Below, one piece after another: positions 33,477-45,146 of a stretch of 64,000 bases of DNA (position 1 is the first letter of the stretch; every line of letters begins with the position of its first letter). The notes under the pieces are model-generated. The model had not been told where the DNA came from. It was given only the letters and a program-made list of their open reading frames with translations, and searched no databases. A program made the translations under genes and the position numbers. The stretch comes from Corbicula japonica (lineage: Eukaryota; Mollusca; Bivalvia; Venerida; Cyrenidae), in contig JAZAYU010000012.1 of assembly GCA_038501625.1 (NCBI GenBank), positions 2,232,001-2,296,000 on the forward strand, given 5' to 3'.

Positions 33477-34270
33477 AACAAGAAATATCGTTAAAAAAGA
33501 TAAACGGCGTTGATGGAAAAGATTTTTATATGTAATAAAGAATAAAATAAAGAGCGTGCACAAATTTCGTCTGGTGATAATACGTCGATTAAAGAAGAAT
33601 GTCTAACATTAACTGTACATTTATTCAGTTTCAATAAAATACCTCTTGTAGAGTTAGTACTAATGACGAATAAATGTTATTAAAATACAATACATGAAAA
33701 TAATAACAACTTGTTACAAGAGCGAAATCTACCAACTTTTACGTAAATTAACTTTAAAAAAGTGTTCCCCCCCCCGAGTATTGAACCCGGGGCCTCCGCT
33801 TGAGAGGCGAGTGTGATAACCACTACACCAATGCGATTTGAATATCTGGACTTGAAATTAACAATCAGTATTAAAGGAACTAGAAAGGAACCAGTAAGAA
33901 CCAGAAATATCAGCACTTCTCTGTCGTTTTACACAGTGTATTGTACTCGAGTGTTTACCTGACACCCATGAATATTCCATATAAAATCGTATTTAAGCCA
34001 TCAATTGACTTAACTGGTTATTTATACCGTAAATATCTTTTTCTCCAATACAATTATCGCTTTTAAAAACGTAAATGCCCGAACATATAAGTGCCATGTA
34101 AATACTAACACACAATATAAAAATCGTTGCGGTAATCATTAACGAGACCCACTAATAACCAATCAAAATAATCTATTTGATTTTCCCGCTGCATAATAAG
34201 TTTTATTTACAATATTTCATTGGTCGAAAAACTAGGTCAAAAGTGAGCTTAGACAGCTAACGCCGAAAAA
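33477..34270. repeat. Long dispersed repeat R2, copy 2
   Basis: Second copy of the repeat at 25190-26166, same orientation, including its tRNA-like segment at about 33770-33835. Confidence 0.65.
33770..33835 (-). repeat. tRNA-derived SINE-like head in R2 copy 2
   Basis: The minus strand reads TTGGTGTAGTGGTTATCACAC, then GCCTC/GAGGC around a loop, then CCCCGGGTTCAAT. It is a diverged sister of 25630-25712. Confidence 0.5.
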
Positions 34271-34774
34271 AGTAAAGTGATCATTTAAGATCTTATGTAA
34301 GCGTTTATAACATTGCAGTTTTAAAATATATTAAGCGTAAATTACACCCGATATAAGTATGATTTAGCATAAATGTACGCTGTTATATTGAAGTTTTGAA
34401 AGACTTAATAAGAATATTCGTTCCGTTTTGCGTAATTTATGCTGTAACATAGAAGTAAAAGAGATTATCATGGGCTTTAAAACTTGTGAAGCATCGATAA
34501 TAAACTTATTTAAATGTGAAAATCGTGTTTATTTCTTTGCTTTTCACCGCTGAAATCAAAAGGGAAAAATAATTTCTCTTTTAGTTTATGGTTTATATTT
34601 CATACTGGAATTAATAAATGTTTACGTTCAAAAGTGTTTATTAGCATTAAATACAATTCAGTCGCGAATCTCCTTACTAAATAAAATAATACATTCACGC
34701 CATAATGTACGAGCACGGGTGAATGCACATGTTCATTATTTCTTCCTTTGTGTTAGATAAATTATAACGTACTT
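34271..34774. other. Intergenic, no gene seen
   Basis: AT-rich, nothing supported. Confidence 0.4.
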
Positions 34775-34900
34775 TTGCTTCCAAGTTTCCAAGTTTCCAA
34801 GTTTATTACATTTTTCTCAGTATGTACAAACATAAACATGAGAACATATATACATAAAACAATATTCTTATTCCGATCACGGAATGTCTAGTAAGTTTAT
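34775..34900 (-). mobile_element. LINE 3'-end fragment with 8-bp tail repeats
   Basis: CCAAGTTT is repeated three times and followed by TTATTACATTTTTCTCAGTA and ACATAAACATGAG. This parallels the 3' tail of the LINE at 22.7 kb, so it is probably a short 5'-truncated minus-strand copy of a related LINE. Confidence 0.45.
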
Positions 34901-35060
34901 TTTACAAGAGGACAACCAAAGATAGAGCGTATTTTATTTCGTTGATGACCCGCGTCAGTCGAGCGGAAAGCGCACGCTTTCTACACAACTGTCACCGGTC
35001 ACCTCTGTGTGTTTCAATATACGGTATGAGTATAAAATGCTGATTACACGTGTCAGTTAA

Positions 35061-35188
35061 TGAAAATGTATAATCAGTACGGTGAACAATTTGGAGTGGC
35101 GAAAAATGGAATTAAATTAAAAATTCATTAAATGAAAATGTATAATCAGTACGGTGAACAATTTGGAGTGGCGAGAAATGGAATTAAG
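35061..35188. repeat. Two-copy tandem duplication of about 73 bp
   Basis: Both units contain TGAAAATGTATAATCAGTAC and GGTGAACAATTTGGAGTGGC, with one substitution in the shared part. Confidence 0.85.
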
Positions 35189-35804
35189 TACAAGTATTAT
35201 TGATTTAAATGCGTAAATACAGTAAGTATTACAGTTAATTATGATCGACGAAAGAAGAGAAAAGGACCTAAACTGTGTTTTCTTTTACTGGGTTGAACTC
35301 GAGTAGGAGGCAGACGGGTCTAAGTCCTCGGGGTAAGTGCAATACAATGATAATATATACATTGTATTTAACACTAATACATTAACATAGCATAACAGAA
35401 TAATATAATACATTAAAAGGCAAAAATGGGACGCTGGCTAATCATTCCCACAGCTTATAAATATACGTACACATTTATGCACATCAAATGCATTAACAAA
35501 ATATATGGAAAACAGTTACTTCAGTATAAACTTTTACATAATAATTTCCTACATTATGGATTTTAACAATGTTTTATTAAGACTATGAACTATGGCCGAC
35601 CTTAACCGAAAGCGAAAATGTAAGGCCGACATTTTTTAGATACACTTTCATTTAAATATCGAATATTACATTTCAGACGAGTCCACCTTGTTATAAATAA
35701 ACATTATGACTGAACAAGGTGAACTGTCCGCAACGGAAAAGACTTATAAAAATAAATGGTAAATATCAATGAAATGTTAGACTGTGTTTATTGTAGTGTT
35801 ATCT
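35189..35804. other. Intergenic, no gene seen
   Basis: May include 3' untranslated sequence of the LINE copy that ends near 35805; nothing else is evident. Confidence 0.35.
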
Positions 35805-36990
35805 AAATTTTTTAGTTACAATGTTTATTAATTTAGCCAAATTGATAAGTTCTTTCCTATTCTTCGAGTTAAATATTTGTTCAAATTTTAGCGTGTTTGG
35901 TCTTTTATAGTAGTATGGCTTTATGAAGATTTTTCTTTCATCATAAAAATGTTTACATTCTAATATAAAATGCATTTCATCACCTAAATAGTTTCTATCA
36001 TTACAGAATGGACATGTTCTGAGGTTTATTGGGATGCTGTGCCACCTGCCTACTTCTAATGGTAATTTGTGGTTTCTCGTTCGGAAAGCTGTTAATAATT
36101 TACAGAAATAGTTAGGAATTAGAGAAAAATATTCGTTTAGTTTGAATTAATGTTTTACCATCTTATAAGTTATACTGCTTGACGAGTTATTAATAAGATC
36201 ATTCCATGTTTGAATGTATTGATCTTTGATTTTTTGTTTAAAGGCCATATAGAACCATTTCTTGTTGGAGTAGTTTTGATTTGTCCATACATTAGAAAAT
36301 CCGTTACTTTGAATAAAAGTTTTGATATAATTTAACCATTTCGAATTCAATATTCCTTCTCTATTCAATGAGAGTATAAGTGAATATATTTGATTTGACA
36401 ATTTATTTTGTGTCACGTCAGATACTCTACACCAATATGATATCATTCGTATTTTAGCTTCTTCATGTAAAGGAAGAATACCAAGTTCTCCATAGATCAT
36501 ATGTGAAGGGGTTGACTGTTTCAAATAAAAAATATTTTTGAAGAATTTAAGCTGAATTTTCTCTAGCATATTTAGATCTCCGAATCCCCATAATTCACTA
36601 CCATAAAGTAAAATGGGTTTGATAGTTTTACTAAAAAGTTCCACTTGAAGGTCGTACGGTAAGTCGAGCGATCGGATTTTTTTCAGTAACATGAACATTG
36701 CTTTGTTGGCTTGGAGCGAAATGTGTTTTTTTGCGTTTAGATAATTACCTGTTCTGGATAAATAAATACCCAGATATTTATATTCATTTACAATTTCTAA
36801 TTCTTCACCTTTAAATTTAAATGTATAGTTATAGTTTCGCACACGAGTACCAAATATAACAATTTTTGTTTTACTTGTATTGACAGTAAGTTTCCATTTT
36901 CTCCAGTATTCTTCAAAGTAATTTAAGTTTGTCTGTAGGTCGCTAGCTGTATTGCCTAGTAGAACGGTATCGTCAGCGTATAGTTACACA
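35805..36990 (-). pseudogene. Second, broken LINE reverse-transcriptase fragment
   Basis: The minus-strand frame runs from the YADD motif (near 36985) through SKTKIVIFGTR and NEYKYLGIYLSRTG to a stop at 36147. After a frameshift, reading continues as FRTRNHKLPLEVGRWHSIP and a CPFCN…H…C knuckle to about 35810. It aligns along its length with residues about 356-751 of the LINE at 22909-25164. Everything upstream of YADD is missing. Truncated and frameshifted, hence inactive. Confidence 0.7.
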
Positions 36991-37424
36991 AAAAGTTTAA
37001 GATACTTAAAGGGCACTTTATAAAAAAAGGTTACGAACTTAATTTCAATAATATCATGCGTGTGAATGGTAAACACATCATTTTCTATTATATGCCTTCA
37101 GTTTTACTAACAAAATTATCGGTAAATGAGTTATTTATTACTAGTGTTTGATAGCAGAAAACTCAATTAAATTATTGTCAATTTCATGATTTTTAGTACT
37201 GTACAACCAATAAGGACTACACAAAATATAACGTACTTGTTTATGTTGAAGTTACTTAAAATGATCCTAATAATTCCGTTTTCAATGTGTTATTTACGAA
37301 TTGTTTATATCGCAGCCAATCGGTTTATATACAATGATGAAAAGTGTATGGAATAGCCTATGTGTATCCAAACATAGACAAATGAAAACAACGTGACATT
37401 TGCTTATGGTATTATTTTTTTGAA

Positions 37425-38620
37425 ACAAGAGCTGTCCGAAAAGACTGCACGCTCGATTATTCGATTCATTTGAAACAAATGCAATTTAAATAATTAAATA
37501 TAAATAAAAATTTAAATTTAAATATTAAAAGAACAACAAATTGGCAAAATTTCATGTACAATTAGGTAAAATATTAACAAGTGAATGGTAAGAGAGAAAA
37601 CTGATTTCAAATTATAGAAATACTTCCTTGATGTACCATAATTATTGAACTGAAATGGGAATAACAATTGAATATTTTTGGAAAAGTTAACTTATTAGTC
37701 ATTTATGATTGGGGACACTTACTATAAGTTCAATATCAATAATTTAAATAATGTTACAGAGTAAAACATTAACACAAACTTAAATGAAAAAGTGGCATAA
37801 AAATGTAGGTCTTGGTGAAAGTGGTGTAGATTATGATGGTAGAAATGTTTTTCAAGTTTGAAGTTAATATCTGTATTAATTCCTATGTTAAGGGCCAAGT
37901 GCATAAAAACCTTAACGCAAAATCTAACTGAAAAAGAAGTATAACTTTAAATTAATTGTAGCAAAGTTATGGGTAATGGTGGTTATGGGAAAGATTATGA
38001 TAGTGACTATATATTCCAAATTTAATGTTGATATATCATGTAGTTTTAAAGTTATGGACCAAGTGCATATTTTGGATAATGCAAAAAATAAGTGCAAAAA
38101 GGGGCATAACTTACAGAAATATTTCCGTTGATTTATAGGTCTTGCTGATCATGATGTAGATACTGATGGTAAACATATATTCCAAGTTTTAAAGTAATAT
38201 ATCAAGTAGTTTAAAATTTAGGGGACAATATTGCATATCAAGTGAAAATGGGGCATAAATATTGGTAGCAGAGTTAATGGTCTTCTTGGTAATGTTGTAA
38301 ATTTTGGTATTGAATATATATTACAAGTTTTAATGGGATATTTCTAGAAGCAACAAAGTTATCGGCAAAGTGCGTTTTTGGTTAACACATAATTTATTTC
38401 ACATGTGAAAAGGGGGCATACATTGTAACTGAAAAGAGATTTGTAGCAGAGTTATGGGTCTTGTTGTAATTATGTAGATTTTGATGGTTAATATAAATTT
38501 CAAGGTGAAAACGAATTAAGCACAAGCTGAGAGACCCCAATTCAGCAGTGACCGAGTGGCTCACCGGAAAAGTCTTGGCAATAGATAAACACAATTTGAA
38601 TGTGAAAAAAAATCAAATAC
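37425..38620. mobile_element. Pearl-like element of family C, left part with diverged 160-bp units
   Basis: Starts ACAAGAGCTGTCC, then ACGCTCGATTATTCGA, and continues into imperfect units of roughly 160 bp with GGGGCATAA, GTAGCAGAGTTATGGGTCTT, ATATTCCAAGTTT and AAAGTTATGGACCAAGTGC. The matching right end with the inverse of GCTCGA-TATT-GA is at 42973. Other elements lie between, so they may be two halves of one interrupted copy. Confidence 0.55.
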
Positions 38621-39042
38621 TTATGCCAATATGATGGTGAAGAGGAGACTTACTCGTTTCCATTGTTGTATGATTTGGAGAAAGGTAAACTTATAATTAT
38701 CTGATCATGTACTGTGGTCCAGGTACAAGTGCCAGTGGCCATGTCACGTGCTCCTTCAGTCCTTGCTGAACATTCATTAATACATTGTATTAAAACATAA
38801 GAGTTTTACTTCATGAAATGCAAAACAACTTAAATACAAAAGAATAGGTCTCCTATTCACCATCCTATTTGCATAAGTAATTTTTATGCAAATATGATAA
38901 TAACATAAGAATTTTACTTCGTTAGAAAGTAAAATTGAGTGCTACTTCCTTGAAAAAATAGTTCAATTTATCCATTTATGCAACTGTCTCTATTAAGAGT
39001 AAAACACATTAGGGCCACTGTCTTATGAAAGCTCATGTTTTT

Positions 39043-39900
39043 ATGCTCCCCGAAGAAATTGGGGGAGCATGTAGTCGCCGGCTTTTCCGTCCATCCGTCC
39101 GTCCTTCCGTGCCCGCACATTTCATTCACATGACATTCCGGTCCATAACACTTTTCAACCCCTAGAAGAAATTCCATGAAACTTTACTCAAATGTTCTCC
39201 CCATCAAGACGACGTGCAGAACCCATTTTCCAACAAAGGCTGGCTTAAGGTCAAGGTCACCAGTGGTGTTTGAAGATTTGAACCATGTTTTTCGTGTCCG
39301 TTACATATCTTCTGAAACCCTAGAAAGAATTTCATGAAACTTTAGTCAAATGTTCTCCACATGAAGACGACGTGCAGAACTCATGTTCCAACCTTGCAGG
39401 CTCGAGGTCAAGGTCGCCAGTGGTGTTCAGATTTCAACCTTGTATTTTGTGTCCAGTTCATATCTTCTGGACCCCTAGAAGGAATTTCATGAAACTTTAG
39501 TCAAATGCTTAGTCAATGAAGACAATGTGCAGAACCTATGTTCCCACCTGGCCAGCTCAAGGTCAAGGTCACCAGTTATGTTTGAAGATTTGAACTATGT
39601 ATTTTGTGTCTGGTTCATATCTTTTGAACCCCTAGAATGACTATCATGAAACTTTTATCAAATGTTCAGCCCATCAAAATGATGTGCAGAACCCATGTTC
39701 CAACCTGGCTGGCTCAAGGTCAAGGTCATTAAAGATTTGAACTATGTATTTTGTGTCCGGTTCATATCTTCTGAACGCCTGCAATGAATTTTATCAAAAC
39801 CCCTGTTCCAACCTGGCCGGCTGAAGGTCAAGGTCACTAGTTGTTTTTGAAGGCTCATATTTAATCATGTCTTTCATATCTGCTCCATAACTTCCAAACT
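39043..39900 (-). mobile_element. Pearl-like element of family D: hairpin, CCGTCC tract, about 155-bp units
   Basis: Hairpin ATGCTCCCC…GGGGGAGCAT (39043-39070), a CCGTCCATCCGTCCGTCC tract, then about five units. Each unit carries CTCAAGGTCAAGGTCACCAG, GTTCATATCTTCTGAACCCC and AATTTCATGAAACTTTA. Same layout as 14442-16230. Confidence 0.65.
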
Positions 39901-40432
39901 GCTGGAGATATGTCACCAATGGCGCTGTTCATGTTGATATATTCCGAGTAGTAAATGAAAAAGACAAGTACTTTCAGCGTTATTTGCAACATTAAGTGGA
40001 TAGGACAAGTACTTTCAAGTTAAAGTCATCATTAACTTGCATGTTGAAGTTGCATCTGAAAAGGACATAACTCAAGAAAAGTCAATCAGGAGTTATGATT
40101 CTTGTTGAAACCAATGTTGTCGTTCATGAAGATGACATATTCCAAGTTTTAAGTGAATAGGACAAGTAATTTCAAATTAAATGGCATCATAAGCGTTCAT
40201 GTTAAAATTGTATTTAAAAGGGGCATAACTCAAAATATTGAAACTAGATATAGTCATAGATGACGTTTTTCATGTTAATATATTCCAGGTATGAATTGAA
40301 TAGGACAAGCACTTTAAGAGTTATAGGCAACAGTTTCATTTTAAAGCTGGGGGACTATCGAACGACGACGACGATGACGTCTCCGGACAATAGGATCCCT
40401 ATGTGTCTACGTGCTATCGCAGACGACACAAT
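39901..40432 (+). mobile_element. Degenerate copy of pearl-like family A
   Basis: Three diverged 159-bp-type units (GGGGCATAACTCAAAATATT, ATATTCCA, AGTGAATAGGACAAGTA). They are followed by GACGACGACGATGACG and a terminal hairpin with arms TGTGTC…GACACA near 40402-40430. Confidence 0.6.
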
Positions 40433-40634
40433 GATATGTATGGTACATATTGTGTGAATAATATCTGTCCGGGGAATTCATTCAAATTATAATTAATGCT
40501 AGTATTTTGCATAATCAACGACACATAAATTATTAAAAAACTATTCTCTTTACCATCGCGATAGGAGCATAAGCTTTCACTTCTGTTGCGAGACTCCTTC
40601 ACTTACAAAATATTTAAAGGTTATAAACTACAGT

Positions 40635-40870
40635 CCAGTCGCGATACTACGAATCGCGATTTTACGAAATGACGGTATACTACGAACGAAGCGGCTGGTC
40701 CCGTCTGTATTCCTTCTTCATTCAATATAAAAAGATGCGATAGAACAAAATGCGATTTTACGAAAAATGCAATTTAACGAATGATTATGACAGTCCCTTA
40801 AGCTTATTGACAGTGTTATAAGCATGCGATTTAGCGAATTCGGTCAGGCAGGTGATTTTCACACCTGTGC
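40635..40870. mobile_element. Pogo/Tigger-like non-autonomous fragment
   Basis: CAGTCCAGTCGCGATACTAC begins a stretch rich in CGATTTTACGAA and CGATTTAGCGAA words, reminiscent of pogo-type ends. Assignment is tentative. Confidence 0.35.
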
Positions 40871-40995
40871 CAGTGATATCCGTTTTTGTTTTGTTGAACA
40901 ATTATCGACTAAAGCAGTTGTGACACAATATGCTGTCATCAGTTTATAAACGTATATAATCTGAAACAATTGTATTGCTTGACATACAGTAAATC

Positions 40996-41068
40996 ATTAG
41001 CTAAATGGTTAGCGCGTCTGCCTCTGAGTACAGGAATAGCTGGTTCGATCCCTTCTACTCCAACTAAA
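40996..41068 (+). repeat. tRNA-like SINE head
   Basis: AGCTAAATGGTTAGCGCG (A-box-like D arm) and GGTTCGATCCC (B-box-like T arm) are spaced as in a tRNA, but the anticodon and acceptor stems do not pair well. It is not a functional tRNA gene. Confidence 0.45.
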
Positions 41069-42089
41069 CTTACTACTACAACTTGCGAATATTTGGATGT
41101 ATTGATTGATGATAACATGTAATTTCGCAATGGAAATAACGAATCGAATGTGTCTTAACATATTAATAAATCGTACAAATACTTTTAAAAAATATAAGGA
41201 CAAATCAATGGTATTTCACTTTTAATCAAGCATTTTACCGAATAATTTACATATTACATGTAATTGGATTCAAAAGAAATTAATACTAAAGCTCACCTCA
41301 GATTATGGCATCCGTGCGTGGTTTTAAATCACCAAAACATGATGGCATTTCCATTATCAGTCAAATAGTGCGTGTCTATGATAAAACTTCGAAATATATT
41401 TTAGGTTATGTTTTTCTTTAAAATATCTACTGCAAAATCAATGACAGGTAAAATTATGTAATTCAATGCTATAGCTGAAATACAGTTTGAATAATAATGT
41501 TTGAATAGATTGAATAGATTTGTATTTGAATAGGTTGAATAGATGTAAATAATGAAAGAAATAAGTACATGCTATCAATAAATTCATTATTTGCATAATA
41601 ATGCAGATAGTTGCATTTTAATAGTATGCAAACTCGGTCTTATTCTCTATCTGTCTATACCAATATTCCCCGCCGCATTAGAAAAAGTTGAAAAGATTAT
41701 TGGTGTAGGAACGGAAATGTTAAGTGAAATTTTGCAAATGTATGCATGAAAAATATTTCACACTGGGCTCACAGTAAACAAATGATCTGCGTATTTAGCG
41801 GGAATATGCCAGATTGGCATTGGAAGTTGGAATAAAACTACCGTTTCTACCTCTCTGGATATGAGGGGGAGGAATCAATGTGCTGTTCGAAACCGAATAG
41901 ATGACAAGAAACTTGGCCACGCCACGAAACCAGGTTTTCAACGCTTTAACAGATCTTTCTCCAAACAAAAGTTATTAAGGAGTTCTGGCCCCAAAATCCA
42001 TTCCCAAGCTGGTTCTCCACACAAGCTTAGATCATGTCAAACATTATATTTTAATTTATGCTAACGACTTCTACAATTTGGACTCAACA
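41069..42089. other. Intergenic, no gene seen
   Basis: Contains the relative of the 21.4-kb coding-like fragment at 41290-41345. Nothing else is supported. Confidence 0.35.
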
Positions 42090-42973
42090 CTTAACACCAA
42101 ATATAAGAAAAAAAAAGGAAAAAGGGCCATAACTTGGAAAATATTGGTAGCAGAGTTATGGGTGTTGTTGATAATGACCTAGATTTTGATGGTGAATATA
42201 TTTTCCAGGTTTCAAGGTGACAGCTCAAGTAGTTTATAAGTACCAACCACGGATCGCTCGAACTACCGATGGCTGGAACAAATCTTCCGGTCCCGTGGAG
42301 TTCGAGCCATCGAAGTTCGACTGTATGTCAAGTTCCAAGTTGAAATCTCAAGTAGTTTATAAGTTATGGACCAAAGTGCATATTTTCCTTAACGCAAAAT
42401 TTAAGTGAAAAGGGGGCATAATTTGAAAAATATTGGAAGCAGGGTTATGGGTCTTGTTGGTTATGATGTAGATTTTGATGGTGAAAATATATTTCAAGTT
42501 TAAAGGCAATATCTCAAGTAGTTTTAAAGTTATGGGCAAAATGCATATTTTGATTAACACAAAATATAAGAAAAAAAGGGGCATAACTTGAAATATATTG
42601 ATAGCAGAGTTATGGGTCTTGTTGGTAATGATGTAGAATTTGATGGTGAATATATATTCCAAGTTTCAAGTTGATATCTCAAGTAGTTTATAAGTTATGG
42701 ACCAAAGTGCATATTTTCCTTAACGCAAAATTGAAGTGAAAAAGGGGCATAACTTGAAAAATATTTGTAGCAGAGGTATGGGTGTTGTTGGTAATGATGT
42801 AGAATTTTATGGTGAATATATATTCCAAGTTTCAAGTTGATATCTGATAATCATAAGTAGTTTTTAAGTTATGGACCAAAGTGCATTTTTTGTTTAACAG
42901 ATGCCGACTGGGACGCCGACGTCGACACCGGGGCGAGTAGGATAGCTCCCCTATTCTTCAAATAGTCGAGCTA
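42090..42973 (+). mobile_element. Pearl-like family C, right part with terminal hairpin
   Basis: About five units of 160-164 bp, with GGGGCATAACTTGAAAAATA, GCAGAGTTATGGGTCTTG and GTAGATTTTGATGGTGAATA. They are followed by GACGCCGACGTCGACACC, a hairpin (GGGGCGAG…CTCCCC) and TATTCTTCAAATAGTCGAGC. A short unrelated insert (about 42240-42330) interrupts one unit. Confidence 0.65.
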
Positions 42974-43034
42974 AAATCAGTAATATGATCATCGATTTAA
43001 TCATTTTTATGCACAGATTAAAGCAGTAAGCATA

Positions 43035-45018
43035 AATAATAAAACTAGAATGATGTGTTCCGCGGAACACGTGTCGCCTGCATGGAAAAAGTTGAAATGT
43101 GGGCCTATGTTTAATCATAAATCATAAAAATATTTTATTTAAGTTGATTTCAATACTACACCACACAACACATGTGTCATCTAAATTGCATTTAAAGGGG
43201 GATTACTAAAATAATGGTAAAACCTGAGTTATCATCTTCAAAAATTGGTTTGTAAATGCAGATGAGTTATTCAACGTATTAAGTGAATTAATTGAACAAG
43301 TACCTTCCATTTTACAGGCAACACTAACTTTCATGTTAAAGTTGCATTTGAAAGGGACATAACTCATAAAATATTTAAACTGGAGTTATCATTCTTGTCG
43401 TCACAGATGGCATTGTTCATGCTGATAATATATTCCAAGTATGAAGTGAATTGGACAAGTACTTTCAAAGTTATAGGCAACATTAAGTTTCAGGTTAAAG
43501 TTGCATTTGAAAGGGGCATAACTCAAAAAATATTGAAACTGGAGTTATCATTCTTGTCGTCACAGATGACATTGTTCATGCTGATGATATATTCCAAGTA
43601 TGAAGTGAATAGGACAAGAACTTTCAAAGTTATAGGCAACATTATGTTTCATGTAAAAGTTGCATTTGGAAGGGGCATAACTAAAAAAATATTGAAACTG
43701 GAGTTATCATTCCTATCGTCAAAGATGGCATTGTTCATGCTGATGATATATTCCAAGTACGAAGTGAATAGGACAAGTACTTTCAAAGTTATAGGCAACA
43801 TTAAGTTTCAGGTTAAAGTTGCATTTGAAAGGGGCATAACTCAAAAAATATTGAAACTGGAGTTATCATTCTTGTCGTCACAGATGGCATTGTTCATGAT
43901 GATGATATATTCCAAGTATGAAGTGAATAGGACAAGTACTTTCAAAGTTATAGGCAACATTACGTTTCATGTTAGAGTTGCATTTGAAAGGGGCATAACT
44001 AAAAAAAATTTGAAACTCGAGTTATCATTCCTATCGTCACAGATGGCATTGTTCATGCTGATGATATATTCCAAGTACAATGTGAATAGGAAAAGTACTT
44101 TCAAAGTTATAGGCAACATTAAGTTTCAGGTAAAAGTTGCATTTGAAAGGGGCATAACTAAAAAAATATTGAAACTGGAGTTATCATTCTTGTTGTCACA
44201 GATTGCATTGTTCGTGCTGATGATCTATTCCAAGTATGAAGTGAATTGGACAAGTTCTTTCAAAGTTATAGGCAACATTAAGTTTCAGGTAAAAGTTGCA
44301 TTTGAAAGGGGCATAACTCAAAAAATATTGAAACTGGAGTTATCATTCTTGTCTTCACAGATGGCATTGTTCATGCTGATGATATATTCCAAGTATGAAG
44401 TGTATGGGACAAGTACTTTCAAAGTTAAAGGCAACATTAAGTTTCAGGTTAAAGTTGCATTTGAAAGGGGCATAACTCAAAAAATATTGAAACTGGAGTT
44501 ATCATTCTTGTCGTCACAGATGACATTGTTCATGCTGATGATTTATTCCAAGTACGAAGTGAATAGGACAAGTACTTTCAAAGTTATAGGCAACATTAAG
44601 TTTCAGGTTAAAGTTGCATTTGAAAGGGGCATAACTCAAAAAATATTGAAACTGGAGTTATCATTCTTGTCGTCACAGATGACGTTGTTCGTGCTGATGA
44701 TAAATTCCAAGTATGAAGTGAAAAGGTCAAGTACTTTCAAAGTTGTAGGCAACATTAATTTTCAGGTTAAAGTTGCATTTGAAAGGGGCATAACTCAAAC
44801 AATATTGAAACTGGAGTTATCATTCTTGTTGTCACAGATGGCATTGTTCGTGCTGATGATATATTCCAAGTATGAAGTGAATATGACATGTACTTTCAAA
44901 GTTATAGGCAACATTAAGTTTCAGGTTAAAGTTGGGAGACTACCGGATGACGGCACTGACAACGCCGCCGCCGGACTATTGGATCCCTATGTGTCTACCT
45001 GCTATCGCAGGCGACACA
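43035..45018 (+). mobile_element. Pearl-like family A, copy 1: about ten 159-bp tandem units
   Basis: The left end has the palindrome GTGTTCCGCGGAACAC then GTGTCGCCTGC. Ten or so units of 159 bp follow. The right end is GACGGCACTGACAACGCCGC and a hairpin (arms TGTGTC/GACACA and CCTGC/GCAGG, 44990-45018). The last 11 bases, GCAGGCGACAC, are the inverse of the left end. Because 159 is a multiple of three, one frame stays open for 544 codons. The substitutions between units change amino acids freely, so this is read as non-coding. Confidence 0.75.
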
Positions 45019-45146
45019 ATGATATGTAAGACAAACAATAAACAGAAAGCTAGAATTTTATTGTATTTTTATGTCATTTTTCCATGACAAATGTCTTTCA
45101 CTGACCTAGACAACAGTTTTTTTTATTTATTTATATATGTCAAAAC

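Noticed and set aside
33112..33478. Arg/Ser/Phe-rich frames
   Set aside because: Product of a CCGATTC-rich low-complexity stretch.
40939..41203. Minus frames with GVEGIEPAIPVLRGRRANH
   Set aside because: Typical translation of a tRNA-like sequence in reverse; not protein coding.
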